NCBI GenBank assembly: GCA_030686115.1
Contig: CP131612.1
Location: forward strand, 1 to 64,000
Length of the DNA: 64,000 nucleotides
Source of the DNA: Psychrobacter cibarius
GTDB lineage: Bacteria > Pseudomonadota > Gammaproteobacteria > Pseudomonadales > Moraxellaceae
Direction: 5' to 3'
Both the position numbers and the translations under genes were made by a program. The notes under the pieces are model-generated. The model did no database searches, had not been told where the DNA came from, and saw nothing but the letters and a program-made list of their open reading frames with translations. Shown here piece after piece: positions 12,253 through 21,865 of the stretch (positions are counted from its first letter, which is position 1; the number at the start of each line of letters is the position of its first letter).

Positions 12253-13419
12253 GTGCTGTACAACTTTGATGAAATAATAGACAGACGTGATACGGGGTCG
12301 TTTAAATGGCATTATACCGATGACACCATTCCGCTGTGGGTCGCGGATATGGACTTTAAAACTGCTCAGCCTATTTTAGCGGCGATTGAGCAAGTAGCGC
12401 AGCATGGCATATTGGGCTACACCGTGCCGACTGAGCCGTTGTATCAAGCGATTATCGACTGGCATGGCAGTCGTTATGACTTGTGGCTGGAGCAGCAGGA
12501 TATCCTGTTTTCTCCGGGTGTCGTGCCAAGTTTGGTGCTGATGATGAAAGTATTTACCGAGGTAGGGGATGCGGTATTCATCAATGACCCTATTTATACG
12601 CCCTTTATGACCAAGGTGTTGGACAACGATCGTAAGCTGGTGACTTCTGCATTAAAGGAGAATGAGGGGCGATACTATCTGGATTTAGCTGATATAGAAG
12701 CTAAAATTATCAAGCATAAAGTTAAGCTATATTTATTCTGCAATCCGCATAATCCGGGCGGACGTGTATGGACAGCGGATGAGCTTGAAGCGCTGCTTTT
12801 AATCTGCAAAAAGCACGATGTGGCGATTGTGAGTGATGAGATTCATCAAGATTTAACCTTGAAAGGGCATACATTTACGCCTTTTTTAACCCTAGCAACA
12901 GGCTATGAGCACAAGGTGGTGAGCGTAACCTCGATGACCAAAACCTTTAATATTGCTGGCATCAAAGGTTCAATGATATTTGCTAAAGATAGCACATTAC
13001 TCACCAAAATTAACCAGCAGCAACGCTTAAGTGACGAGCATGAGCTGAATTTATTTGCTTATACGGTAATGCGCAGGGCTTATGAAGAGGGTGGTGAGTG
13101 GTTGGCGCAGGCGCTGACTTATATAGAAGCTAATATTGAATTAACCTTGCAATTCTTAGAAGATCATTTACCTAAAATTAAGGTGATGCGTCCAGAAGCT
13201 TCGTATTTGATTTGGCTAGATTGCTCGGCATATACGCAAGACGATCAAATACTCTATGACGCGCTTAGAGAGGCTAAAGTTGAGCTTAGCGCAGGCATTA
13301 AGTACGGTAATGAAGGGCATCTTAAAATGCGCCTTAATGTAGCGTGCCCTAAAGCGCTGCTGATAGAAGGGCTAACTCGTATGCATACTGCATTAAATAG
13401 CGATGCTTTTAAACAGTAA
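12253..13419 (+). CDS. PatB/MalY-type cystathionine beta-lyase (PLP aminotransferase fold)
   Basis: Fold-type I PLP enzyme of the MalY/PatB group, which cleaves C-S bonds of cystathionine or cysteine to give pyruvate, ammonia and a thiol. The 388 residues open with FDEIIDRRDTGSFKWH and the family marker PLWVADMDF; the cofactor Lys lies in TSMTKTFNIAGIKGS, preceded by CNPHNPGGRVW and SDEIHQDL. The start codon is GTG at 12253, chosen because AAGGAG lies eight bases upstream and the family begins here. It converges with the FGGY kinase with only two bases between the stop codons. Substrate preference is not determined. Confidence 0.92.
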   Translation: MLYNFDEIIDRRDTGSFKWHYTDDTIPLWVADMDFKTAQPILAAIEQVAQHGILGYTVPTEPLYQAIIDWHGSRYDLWLEQQDILFSPGVVPSLVLMMKVFTEVGDAVFINDPIYTPFMTKVLDNDRKLVTSALKENEGRYYLDLADIEAKIIKHKVKLYLFCNPHNPGGRVWTADELEALLLICKKHDVAIVSDEIHQDLTLKGHTFTPFLTLATGYEHKVVSVTSMTKTFNIAGIKGSMIFAKDSTLLTKINQQQRLSDEHELNLFAYTVMRRAYEEGGEWLAQALTYIEANIELTLQFLEDHLPKIKVMRPEASYLIWLDCSAYTQDDQILYDALREAKVELSAGIKYGNEGHLKMRLNVACPKALLIEGLTRMHTALNSDAFKQ

Positions 13420-13421
13420 TA

Positions 13422-14996
13422 TCATTTAGCTGGATATCCCGTGATGTCTTGAATGCTTTGGTATAAAGGTTTTAAGCGCTCATACATTTTTAGATAGACT
13501 TCATTATATAAGCGTTTATAGAGCTGAACATTGGCGTCAATAGGCAAGAATTCATCGCCCAAATGCACCATTGCCTTAGTGGCGGTTAAATGGTCGGGAT
13601 AAACGCCAAGCCCTACTGCACAATTAGTAGCCGCGCCTAAGCCTGAGGCTTCATAAGTATGCGGTCGATAAGCGGGCATGCCAAAGATATCTGCCGTCAG
13701 CTGCATGGCTGAGTCACTTTGAGAGCCGCCACCAGAGACACGCAAGTGTTTGATGGGTTTGCCTGTACGCTTTTCAATGGTATCAAAACCAAGCTTTAGC
13801 TCATAAGCCAGTCCTTCCAAAATTGCGCGGTAAACGTGCGCTCGCGTATGCACATCACCAAAGCCAATGAGTGCGCCTTTGCCCTCAAGCCCCGGATGAC
13901 GAACACCGGGTGACCAGTATGGCTGCATCGTTAGCCCCATACAGCCCGCTGGAATGTCTTTCACCGCTTGATCGAGGAGTTTTTCGGTATCGATGCCCTG
14001 CGTTTTTGCCAGCTGCTCTTCATACTGGGCAAACTGCTCTTTAAACCAGCTGACCATCCAAAAGCCGCGATAAATCATGTACTCATGATTGTAGTAATTT
14101 GGTGCGGCGGCGGTATAAGCGGGCATGTGCTTGAGTATTTCAACATAATTTTTTGAGGTGGTATTGACGGTCGCGGTAGTGCCAAAGCTTAAGCAGGCGG
14201 TATCGGCGGCAAGTCCAGCAGAGCCCAACGCTTCACAGGCTTTATCGCTAGCAGCGGCAATCATTGGTGTGCCTGCTAAAATACCAGTGGCTTTGGCTGC
14301 TTTTGTACTAATAGAACCGAGTAGCTGCCCTGGCGGCACAATCTTAGGCATCTGCTCTAGTCTGCAACTAAACAGTCGCCATTTGAGGTTATTTGGCTTA
14401 AACCAAGCTTGGGCTTTGTAATCATATGGCAGGTAGCCTAAAGCATGACCGGCGGAGTCGATAAGCTCGCCTGTCAGCTGATAGGTGAGATAGGCGGACA
14501 AATTGACATAATGAGCGGTTTTTGCCCACATTTCTGGTTCATGATGAGCAAGCCAATTACAGCGAGCTTTTTGCTGTGCCTCTTGTACCAACTCACTCAT
14601 ACCGATGACTTTAGTGAGTGGATTGAGCAAGCCTATGTCATTGGTTTCGCCGCGACGCAAATCCATCCACACTATGGCAGGACGCAGTGGCTGTTTGTCT
14701 TTATCCAAACATATCATGGTATAGCGCTGGGTGGCGAGGCTGACGCCGGCAATTTGCTCGGGCGTAATATCGCAGTTTTGCCACAATTGCTGACAGGCTT
14801 CGCTTAATTTTTTCCAATAGTAGTCGGCATGCTGCTCCGCAAAATTTGGCTGCGTTGAAAAATACGGTTCGATAATGACGCGGGCTTTGGCAATCTCGGT
14901 TCCAAATTGGTCAAAGATAAGTGCCCTGACGCTTTGGGTGCCATTGTCTATGGCTAAGAAGTAAATAGGAGTATCAAGGTTATGGGTCACAGTCAT
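13422..14996 (-). CDS. FGGY-family carbohydrate kinase
   Basis: ATP-dependent sugar or polyol kinase of the FGGY family (glycerol, xylulose and related kinases). The 524 residues have the N-terminal phosphate-binding IDNGTQSVRALIFD and the C-terminal GLAYELKLGFDTIEKR-RVSGGGSQSD motif. It is the last gene of a minus-strand operon after a GlpD-like dehydrogenase and an AGPS-like flavoprotein, which suggests a glycerol or glyceryl-type substrate; this is inference. AAGGA lies directly against ATG 14996 but at good distance from an in-frame GTG at 14990, so the true start could be either. Confidence 0.9.
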   Translation of the reverse strand: MTVTHNLDTPIYFLAIDNGTQSVRALIFDQFGTEIAKARVIIEPYFSTQPNFAEQHADYYWKKLSEACQQLWQNCDITPEQIAGVSLATQRYTMICLDKDKQPLRPAIVWMDLRRGETNDIGLLNPLTKVIGMSELVQEAQQKARCNWLAHHEPEMWAKTAHYVNLSAYLTYQLTGELIDSAGHALGYLPYDYKAQAWFKPNNLKWRLFSCRLEQMPKIVPPGQLLGSISTKAAKATGILAGTPMIAAASDKACEALGSAGLAADTACLSFGTTATVNTTSKNYVEILKHMPAYTAAAPNYYNHEYMIYRGFWMVSWFKEQFAQYEEQLAKTQGIDTEKLLDQAVKDIPAGCMGLTMQPYWSPGVRHPGLEGKGALIGFGDVHTRAHVYRAILEGLAYELKLGFDTIEKRTGKPIKHLRVSGGGSQSDSAMQLTADIFGMPAYRPHTYEASGLGAATNCAVGLGVYPDHLTATKAMVHLGDEFLPIDANVQLYKRLYNEVYLKMYERLKPLYQSIQDITGYPAK

Positions 14997-15035
14997 CCTT
15001 AACTATGTAGTGATAAGCAATAATAAAAATAAGCT

Positions 15036-16712
15036 TTAAGCCGCAGGCAGATGATAGTAGCGTTGCCATAATTGTGTATAACGGTCAACTTCTTGCTGCC
15101 ATTTTTGCTCATTCCAGCCCAGCTCTTGCTGACATATTTGTTTGAGCCTATCGCTAATCAACGGCGTCATTGCGCCATGTGGCAGTATCAATCCTAGGCG
15201 CGTGCGTCGCAGTAACAAATCGTCCAAGTGAATGACCTGCTCACAGCGAGCAGCAAAGCGAATCTCCGCCCAGATAATATTGCTATCGGTCACATAAGCC
15301 AAATCATCATCATGTGCTAACTCTAATAATGCATCAAGCTGTAGACCATAAAATCCTTGTAAGCGTTGTTGTAGGGGTTTTGGTAAGGTGGTAAATTTAG
15401 GATTGGTTGGCGGTTGATTACTAAAGACTTCAGTATTTAATGAGCCAAGCTCTTTGCTATCTGCTTCATTAAATGCCAGTACTTGTTGACAAATTTTTAG
15501 CACATCAAGGGCGATTAGGCGAAAGGTGGTTAGCTTGCCGCCACTAACAGTGACCAAATTATTATCCAACCAGACGCTATGGTCGCGTTTCTCTTTACTT
15601 GGGCTGACGCGCTTACCATCACCGCCATCAGAAATCAGTGGACGTACGCCTGCCCATGAGCTGATGATATCCTTGCGGCTAATGTCTACATTAACAAAGA
15701 GATTATTGGTCGCCGCCAATAGGTAATCCACCTCTTCATTAGTGATACCGACTTCGTTATCGTCTAATGGCGGATGATCCAAATCGGTTGTTCCGAGGAC
15801 AGTTCGATTCTCCCACGGAAAGACAAAGACGGCCCTTTTATCGACAGGATGCAAAAAAGTATAGGCTTGATTGAGCGGTAAGCGCTCTTGACTGACCACC
15901 AAATGACTGCCACGCGACGGACGAATTTGCTTATTAAAGCTGTGTTCCGTTTGCTTACTGGCTTGCATTCGTAAGGTGTCTGCCCAAGCACCCGTAGCAC
16001 TAACCACCACTTTGGCATGGACATCGTAAGTATGATTGCTATCTTCAGCAGAAGTATCTAATAGAGTAGCACCCGTCACCAAGCCTTGCTCATTGGTGAT
16101 TAAAGACTCAGCTTTAAGGTAGTTAATCGCCTGCGCGCCATCATTAATCGCCTCATCAAGTACCCGCATCACAAGGCGTGAGTCATCAGTCACTGCATCA
16201 CTAAACTGACTAGCGCCCAAAAGTTTTTCTTGTTTGATGTGCGGATTAAGCTGTAAAAAAGCGTCTTTTTTAAAGTATTTAGAGTAGCGCTTGCCTGCCA
16301 AGCCATCGTAGACGCGTAGCAAGGTGTTGAATATCCATGGCGGTGGAAACTTGCCTTTATAATGCGGCATGACGTAATGCATCTCGTTGACGAGACCACT
16401 TGCTTCGCTGAGCATGCGCTCGCGCTCACGGACACTCAGCAAGGTGGTTTTATAGTCACCTGAGGCAATATAGCGCAGCCCGCCATGTACCATTTTACTA
16501 GAGCGGCTGGACGTGCCCCACGCAAAGTCTTTTTGCTCGATTAATAAAACTGCTAAGCCGCGCCGTGCTGCTTCGCGAGCAATACCAGCGCCGGTAATAC
16601 CGCCACCGATGATGAGTATATCCCAAGGGTCTTTTTGAGACAAGCGGCGAGATAAAGGCGCTAATGCTTGCTGGCGTTGCTGATATTGATCATGCTGATT
16701 GGCTTGGTTCAT
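15036..16712 (-). CDS. FAD-dependent glycerol-3-phosphate dehydrogenase (GlpD family)
   Basis: Flavoprotein that oxidises sn-glycerol-3-phosphate to dihydroxyacetone phosphate at the inner membrane and passes electrons to quinone. The 558 residues include the FAD Rossmann motif IIGGGITGAGIAREAARRG near residue 34, SSRSSKMVHGGLRYI typical of GlpD, and a C-terminal GlpD domain. It sits 39 bases before the kinase and 80 after the AGPS-like gene on the same strand. I do not assign glpD outright, because the operon differs from glpFKD and the enzyme may serve a dedicated pathway. Confidence 0.9.
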   Translation of the reverse strand: MNQANQHDQYQQRQQALAPLSRRLSQKDPWDILIIGGGITGAGIAREAARRGLAVLLIEQKDFAWGTSSRSSKMVHGGLRYIASGDYKTTLLSVRERERMLSEASGLVNEMHYVMPHYKGKFPPPWIFNTLLRVYDGLAGKRYSKYFKKDAFLQLNPHIKQEKLLGASQFSDAVTDDSRLVMRVLDEAINDGAQAINYLKAESLITNEQGLVTGATLLDTSAEDSNHTYDVHAKVVVSATGAWADTLRMQASKQTEHSFNKQIRPSRGSHLVVSQERLPLNQAYTFLHPVDKRAVFVFPWENRTVLGTTDLDHPPLDDNEVGITNEEVDYLLAATNNLFVNVDISRKDIISSWAGVRPLISDGGDGKRVSPSKEKRDHSVWLDNNLVTVSGGKLTTFRLIALDVLKICQQVLAFNEADSKELGSLNTEVFSNQPPTNPKFTTLPKPLQQRLQGFYGLQLDALLELAHDDDLAYVTDSNIIWAEIRFAARCEQVIHLDDLLLRRTRLGLILPHGAMTPLISDRLKQICQQELGWNEQKWQQEVDRYTQLWQRYYHLPAA

Positions 16713-16792
16713 AAATGATCCGTCGTAATTTGCACTCAGGTTAATTAGTGACTCAGTGTTTCTAAGCCATCTAGTCGGGCTGTAGCTGCCTT

Positions 16793-18556
16793 TTAGTCTT
16801 CGATTAAAACACCCGGATTCATACGCTGTTCAGGATCCAAGCTTTTGAGCATATCGCTAGTTACTTGTAGACCGAGCTTGCCTTTTTCGGCAGCAAGATA
16901 GGGGGCGTGATCGCGGCCGATGCCATGTTGATGCGATATCGTCGCTGTGCCATTGGCTAGACTTGAACTGGCAGCATGTTTGATTTTTTGCCAGCGGCTT
17001 AACGTGCTGGCGTGATCTTTGGCTGCTCTAAAGAAGTAGGTGGTATAAAGACTGGCACCTTGCTTATAGACATGTGAGATATGAGTGAAAGCCATGACGT
17101 TTTCGTCTTCGTCTTCGTCTGCCAGAGCATTTTTCACCGCTTCTTGCATCTGCTGCATCTGCTCGTCGATATGATTCCAGTTGGTGGCGGTCTCAAAGGT
17201 ATCGACCATGATGCCTTTTTCCCACAGCGTCCCACGCAAATAAGGGAATTTAAAGCGTCCATGTGCCCAGACACTACCCATGATATCGGTTATTTTACCC
17301 GTAACACTACCGTGCTGTTTTAATAGCTTATTAAATTGCGTCAGTGCCAATTTATTCTGTGCTTTATCCCCTGAGACGCCATAAGTGAGCATGACTTTTT
17401 TTGAGCTCAGTCCACGTGCTTTTAGATAAGTACTAATGGCCATAAACTGGCTAGGCGTAGTACCTAAATGTAGATGTGCGTCAGTCTCGACCGCATTGCT
17501 TAGGCGTAGCATTGATAATTGAATATTTTTTTGAACCGCTTGTCTAAGCACTTCTTTACCCGCTGCCCAGTTCGGTAAAAAAGCAACTTTAAACAGCTCT
17601 TCTTCGGGTTGTGGTTGTACCCGCATTTTGACTGTCGTAAAAATACCAGCGCGGCCTTCGGTGCCCATCATCATCTCACGCAGATCAGGTCCTGCCGCTG
17701 ACGCTGGGAAATCAGCTATATTCAATATCCCTTTTGGGGTCACAAGCGTTCCACCGGCAAACATCTGCTCGATGCGCCCGTAGCCTAACGACTGCTGACC
17801 ACTAGAACGCGCTGCAATCCAGCCGCCCAGTGTCGATAGCTCCCAAGACTGAGGATAATGTCCCAAGCGGTAGCCGTGTGCGTCCAGTTGTGCTTCGACT
17901 GCTGGCCCTTGTGTACCTGCGCCAAAGGTCGCAATTTGGCTATCATTGTCTAAATCAATGAGTTGATCCATTTTGCTCATGGCGATGGTCAATACGGGGC
18001 GTGAGCCTTTTTGTGGATTGATATGACCCGCTACTGAAGTGCCGCCACCGAAAGGAATGACGATAAGGTCGTGCTCGCTCGCTAGCTTTAATAAAGTTTC
18101 GACATCAGCGGTCGATTCAGGAAAAGCGACCCCATCAGGAAAAACTTCAAAGTCGCCACCATGCATGGCTATCCAGTCTGGAAAGCTTTGGCCACGAGCA
18201 TGTCTAAGTCTCACTTCGTTATCGACAGATACGGTATCAAGCTCAGTCATAGCAACAGGCAAGCGGGATTTGGGCACGGTTTTAAGTACTTGCTGTAAGC
18301 TCACTGATGATAGTTTTTTGGTTTTACCAATGTGCGATTTGATCAGTTTTGCCCCATGCGCTGAGACTTTTTTATTAATATTGATATTGCCCCAGCCATT
18401 CCAGCGCGTTTGCTCGATTGGGGTATTTACCGTATGACCCTTTGAGGCAGCATCTATACTGGCGTTATTGGTGTTTTGGTTATCAGAATTGACTGAAATA
18501 GCTTTAGACGGGTCAGATTTAGGGCGTTTTCGGATAAGGGCTTTGATTTTGCTCAT
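16793..18556 (-). CDS. FAD-binding oxidoreductase, alkyl-DHAP-synthase-like
   Basis: VAO/PCMH-type flavoprotein related to alkyldihydroxyacetonephosphate synthase, the peroxisomal enzyme that makes the ether bond of ether lipids. The 587 residues contain the PCMH FAD site VIPFGGGTSVAGHI, GHYPQSWELSTLGGWIAARSSGQ and a C-terminal SHQHGIGRDHAPYL segment carrying the family His-rich active-site loop. The N-terminal 90 residues are Lys/Ser-rich and variable. First gene of the operon with the GlpD-like dehydrogenase, which would supply DHAP, and the FGGY kinase. Whether it makes ether lipids in this bacterium is unknown. Confidence 0.85.
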   Translation of the reverse strand: MSKIKALIRKRPKSDPSKAISVNSDNQNTNNASIDAASKGHTVNTPIEQTRWNGWGNININKKVSAHGAKLIKSHIGKTKKLSSVSLQQVLKTVPKSRLPVAMTELDTVSVDNEVRLRHARGQSFPDWIAMHGGDFEVFPDGVAFPESTADVETLLKLASEHDLIVIPFGGGTSVAGHINPQKGSRPVLTIAMSKMDQLIDLDNDSQIATFGAGTQGPAVEAQLDAHGYRLGHYPQSWELSTLGGWIAARSSGQQSLGYGRIEQMFAGGTLVTPKGILNIADFPASAAGPDLREMMMGTEGRAGIFTTVKMRVQPQPEEELFKVAFLPNWAAGKEVLRQAVQKNIQLSMLRLSNAVETDAHLHLGTTPSQFMAISTYLKARGLSSKKVMLTYGVSGDKAQNKLALTQFNKLLKQHGSVTGKITDIMGSVWAHGRFKFPYLRGTLWEKGIMVDTFETATNWNHIDEQMQQMQEAVKNALADEDEDENVMAFTHISHVYKQGASLYTTYFFRAAKDHASTLSRWQKIKHAASSSLANGTATISHQHGIGRDHAPYLAAEKGKLGLQVTSDMLKSLDPEQRMNPGVLIED

Positions 18557-19171
18557 AGGGACATACCTGTCAATTTATTATGATTATCTGTGACTATAAT
18601 AAGTAACTGTTTTCTGTACATTAGTCAACAACGATTGGTGTGCTGTTCCGACTTGCTAATTCTTTATTCCCCACCAAAACTATCAGTCTATGCGCTAAGT
18701 AGTGCCAAATAACACCAATAAACCCTAATATATAAAAATACCAATGCGGTGAGACTAAGCTAGAGAAGGTTTCGGGTGAAGTCTACGTGTTGCCTAATAA
18801 TATACGGTAGTCATAGGCGATACTGATACAAGCTTCTCTGTAGAATGCTAGGTAAAAAAGTATAATGGCTGCTTTGTAATAACACTTATTTGTAATAATG
18901 CTTGAACCAGAATTTAGGCGTTGCCTATAAAAGCATTAGGTCAATTAATCGCGTTTTTATTCTGTTGATTACTCTACAGTGCCTTATCATCGCTACCTAG
19001 ATGTAGAAAAATATAGAAGAAATGCATTCATTTATGAAATAAAGTAGAGGTTTATACTGATGAGCTATAGATTTATATACCAGTTAGCAGATTAGCGTAT
19101 TTTTATAACCAATAGACTGCTCAAACTTGTTAAAATAGCGCACCAATTTATTTATTGATGGACACTACGTT
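18557..19171. other. Divergent intergenic region between the AGPS-like operon and guaA
   Basis: About 615 AT-rich bases without a convincing gene. It must hold the promoters for both directions. A TGTTAAAAT extended -10-like motif lies at 19128-19136 just before guaA. No riboswitch or regulator gene was recognised. Confidence 0.6.
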
Positions 19172-20767
19172 ATGACAACTGCTGCCAACGTTCCTACTAT
19201 TAAAGAAGATCGCATCTTAATTCTCGATTTTGGCTCACAGTACAGCCAGCTTATCGCCCGCCGTGTCCGTGATTCAGGCGTATTCTGTGAGATGTTTCCT
19301 TATGATATCGACACTCAGCGCATTATCGATTTTGGCGCAAAAGGCGTTATCTTATCTGGCGGTCCTGAGAGCGTCCACGCAGATGACAGCCCACGCATCA
19401 ATGATGCCGTATTTGATCTAGGCGTACCCGTATTGGGTATCTGCTATGGTATGCAAGCGATGGCAGAGCGCTTCGGTGGTAAAGTTCATGCCAGTGATAT
19501 CCATGAATTTGGCGCAGCAACCATCAATATCGATGGCAAATCAACGCTGACTGATGGTATCGAAGACGCTGCAGCTAAACTAAATGTCTGGATGAGTCAT
19601 GGCGATAAAGTGGTCGATGCGCCACAAGGTTTCGATATCGTTGCCAGCACGCCAAGCTGTCCGATTGCAATTATGGCTGATGATTCGCGCCATTATTATG
19701 GTTTGCAGTTCCATCCTGAAGTGACGCATACCGCACAAGGTTCTGCATTACTAGGACGTTTTGTCCATGAAATCTGTGGCTGCGCCGGTAGCTGGACGCC
19801 TGACAACATCATCGATATGCGTATCGCACAATTGCAGAAGCAAATCGGAGATAAGCAAGTATTGCTCGGTCTTTCAGGTGGTGTGGACAGTTCAGTCGTC
19901 GCGGCATTATTGCATAAAGCGATTGGCGATCAGCTGACTTGCGTGTTTGTCGATACCGGTCTCTTGCGTCTACACGAAGGCGACCAAGTGATGCAAATCT
20001 TCGCTGAAAACATGGGTGTAAAAGTCATTCGTGTCGATGCTGAAGAGTTATTCTTAACCGCATTGGCTGGCGAGTCTGATCCGGAAGCCAAACGTAAAAT
20101 CATCGGTAAAACCTTTATCGACGTCTTCGCTAATAGTGCGCGTGAAATCAGTGAGCAAAGCGATGGTAAAGTCATCGAATTCTTAGCGCAAGGCACGATT
20201 TATCCAGACGTCATTGAATCAGCGAAGTCGCATCAAGGTAAAGCGCATGTGATTAAGAGCCATCACAACGTTGGTGGTTTGCCAGATGATTTGGCGTTTG
20301 AGTTGGTTGAGCCGTTGCGTGATTTGTTTAAAGATGAAGTCCGTAAATTGGGCATTACCCTTGGTTTACCAGCCAAAATGATTAACCGTCATCCGTTCCC
20401 AGGACCGGGTTTGGGCGTGCGTATCCTTGGTGAAGTTACCAAAGAATTCGCTGATATCTTGCGTTCTGCTGATGCTATCTTTATGGAAGAGTTAGAAAAA
20501 TCAGGCTGGTATGAGAAGACTGCGCAAGCATTTGCGGTATTCCAACCGATTAAATCAGTCGGCGTGGTTGGTGATGGTCGCCGCTATGCGTGGGTAATCG
20601 CGCTACGTGCTGTTGAAACCGTAGACTTTATGACTGCGCGCTTTGCGCATCTGCCGTATGATTTGATCGAGACGGTATCGAATCGCATTATGAATGAAAT
20701 CGCTGAAGTATCTCGCGTGACTTACGATGTGTCGAGCAAGCCGCCTGCGACGATTGAGTGGGAATAA
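19172..20767 (+). CDS. guaA: GMP synthase (glutamine-hydrolysing)
   Basis: Converts XMP to GMP using glutamine and ATP, the last step of guanine nucleotide synthesis. The 531 residues comprise the class I amidotransferase domain with nucleophile Cys in GICYGMQAM (about residue 90), the ATP-pyrophosphatase P-loop LSGGVDSSV near 235, and the C-terminal dimerisation domain ([13 protein letters not shown] ... [10 protein letters not shown]). The 3' end is repeated about 2 kb downstream, so this locus has probably been an insertion site; the terminal codons of this copy may have been supplied by an incoming element. The gene is intact. Confidence 0.98.
   Translation: MTTAANVPTIKEDRILILDFGSQYSQLIARRVRDSGVFCEMFPYDIDTQRIIDFGAKGVILSGGPESVHADDSPRINDAVFDLGVPVLGICYGMQAMAERFGGKVHASDIHEFGAATINIDGKSTLTDGIEDAAAKLNVWMSHGDKVVDAPQGFDIVASTPSCPIAIMADDSRHYYGLQFHPEVTHTAQGSALLGRFVHEICGCAGSWTPDNIIDMRIAQLQKQIGDKQVLLGLSGGVDSSVVAALLHKAIGDQLTCVFVDTGLLRLHEGDQVMQIFAENMGVKVIRVDAEELFLTALAGESDPEAKRKIIGKTFIDVFANSAREISEQSDGKVIEFLAQGTIYPDVIESAKSHQGKAHVIKSHHNVGGLPDDLAFELVEPLRDLFKDEVRKLGITLGLPAKMINRHPFPGPGLGVRILGEVTKEFADILRSADAIFMEELEKSGWYEKTAQAFAVFQPIKSVGVVGDGRRYAWVIALRAVETVDFMTARFAHLPYDLIETVSNRIMNEIAEVSRVTYDVSSKPPATIEWE
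20693..20767 (+). repeat. guaA 3'-end copy 1 (presumed att site)
   Basis: The last 24 codons plus stop of guaA, matched at 22759-22833. The final 54 bases agree at 47 positions. The differences are mostly third-position changes, as between guaA genes of related species. Confidence 0.75.
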
Positions 20768-20787
20768 ACCGTTTAAGTATTCTAAAC

Positions 20788-20852
20788 GGTAACGGTGTTA
20801 ACCTAGCTAGATGTACAAACACGTACTATCTGCGCTCGGTTGCCTTGTTACC
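20788..20852. repeat. Dispersed foldable intergenic repeat, copy 1
   Basis: Begins GGTAAC and ends GTTACC (inverted). It shares the pattern ACGG(T/C)GTTAACC ... ATGTAC ... CGTACTAT ... TTGCCTT with 57107-57170. Both copies are intergenic. Confidence 0.5.
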
Positions 20853-20950
20853 ATTTTAGACTACGTAAACTTATCTAAATAGCTTTTCAACTTATGTTTT
20901 CGAATTGATATACGACTAATCGATAATTAGATTAGTTAAATATAGCGATA

Positions 20951-20983
20951 AAAAAGCACTCAACTTGGTTGGGTGCTTTTTTT
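20951..20983 (+). terminator. Rho-independent terminator downstream of guaA
   Basis: Stem AAAAAGCACTCAAC / GTTGGGTGCTTTTTTT, flanked by A's and T's and thus possibly bidirectional. It lies about 185 bases after the guaA stop. Confidence 0.85.
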
Positions 20984-21024
20984 GGTTAAAACAAACAGGC
21001 TACTAAGAATCCTCTAATTTTTCA

Positions 21025-21052
21025 TTGAACATTTGTCTTTATTATCTATAAT
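21025..21052 (+). promoter_or_regulatory. Predicted sigma70 promoter for the zinc-ribbon/DUF2628 gene
   Basis: TTGAAC at 21025-21030, a 16-base spacer and a perfect TATAAT at 21047-21052. The start codon is about 85 bases downstream. Confidence 0.5.
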
Positions 21053-21136
21053 ATAGTCAACTTTAATTGGCTATTATTTATTAAAGTCGAGATAAGCCTA
21101 TCAATCGTTCAGTATTTAGTAAAATTAAGGGATAAG

Positions 21137-21823
21137 ATGCTTTGTAATAACTGTAATCAAGAAAACTCAAGCGAGGCAGGATTTTGTTCAAAATGTGGGC
21201 ATCAGCTCTCTGACGTTCAAGCACAAACACCGCCACCATTAACGGCGGTTAATATTTCTAAAGATGCGCAAATCCCGAAAAATCAGTTGGCTTCCAGCTC
21301 TGAAAGTGCTGATGCTTTATTGGCAGCCTTCGTTGGTAAAAAGTATGATGATTTCTACCGTAATAAATGGTTTAAGGACAGTGAGCCACGTTTAGAAGTC
21401 AATAAGGATGGCTCGAGTATTCACAGTTTTAATATTGCTGGACTGCTCTTGGGAACGTCTTGGTTATGCTATCGTAAAATGTACCTAGTAGCCTTGTGTA
21501 TTGCACTTGGCATAAATACGGTCGATTTAATTTTAATGCATCTGCTCGGTATGGAGGCATATAGCTCTATAGGTCAAACCAGCTTTTTTGTCGCATGGGC
21601 AGTACTGACAGGACTTTTAGGTAATTATTTTTACTTTAGTCACAGCGTCAAAAATATAAAAAAAGTCATGAGTAATACAGCTCACCCAGCGACGGTCGAA
21701 CAGGAGTTAGCGGCAAAGGGTGGTACGTCATGGGTTGGCGCCATTGTGGGTAGCATATTATCAGTATTGCTATCTATGGGTATGTCCTATTTGTTTGCGC
21801 CTGAGTGGTATTGGTTGGTGTAG
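21137..21823 (+). CDS. Zinc-ribbon and DUF2628 membrane protein
   Basis: The 228-residue protein starts with a zinc ribbon (CNNCNQENSSEAGFCSKCG, four Cys), a Pro/Ser-rich linker, then a DUF2628-type region with FNIAGLLLGTSWLCYRKMY followed by several hydrophobic helices. It is presumably an inner-membrane protein with a cytosolic zinc knuckle. The function of the family is not known to me. The start follows AAGGGATAAG. It lies between the two guaA 3' ends and is therefore likely cargo of the putative inserted element, with the next gene probably in the same transcript. Confidence 0.75.
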   Translation: MLCNNCNQENSSEAGFCSKCGHQLSDVQAQTPPPLTAVNISKDAQIPKNQLASSSESADALLAAFVGKKYDDFYRNKWFKDSEPRLEVNKDGSSIHSFNIAGLLLGTSWLCYRKMYLVALCIALGINTVDLILMHLLGMEAYSSIGQTSFFVAWAVLTGLLGNYFYFSHSVKNIKKVMSNTAHPATVEQELAAKGGTSWVGAIVGSILSVLLSMGMSYLFAPEWYWLV

Positions 21824-21865
21824 TACGTCTAATAAATAAGGTTAATCTAAGGAGGCGAGACAAAA

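Larger units (their letters stand above)
20768..21136. other. Intergenic region after guaA
   Basis: Holds a foldable 65-bp element related to one at 57107, the guaA-side terminator, and a promoter for the next gene; see separate entries. No coding sequence was seen. Confidence 0.6.
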
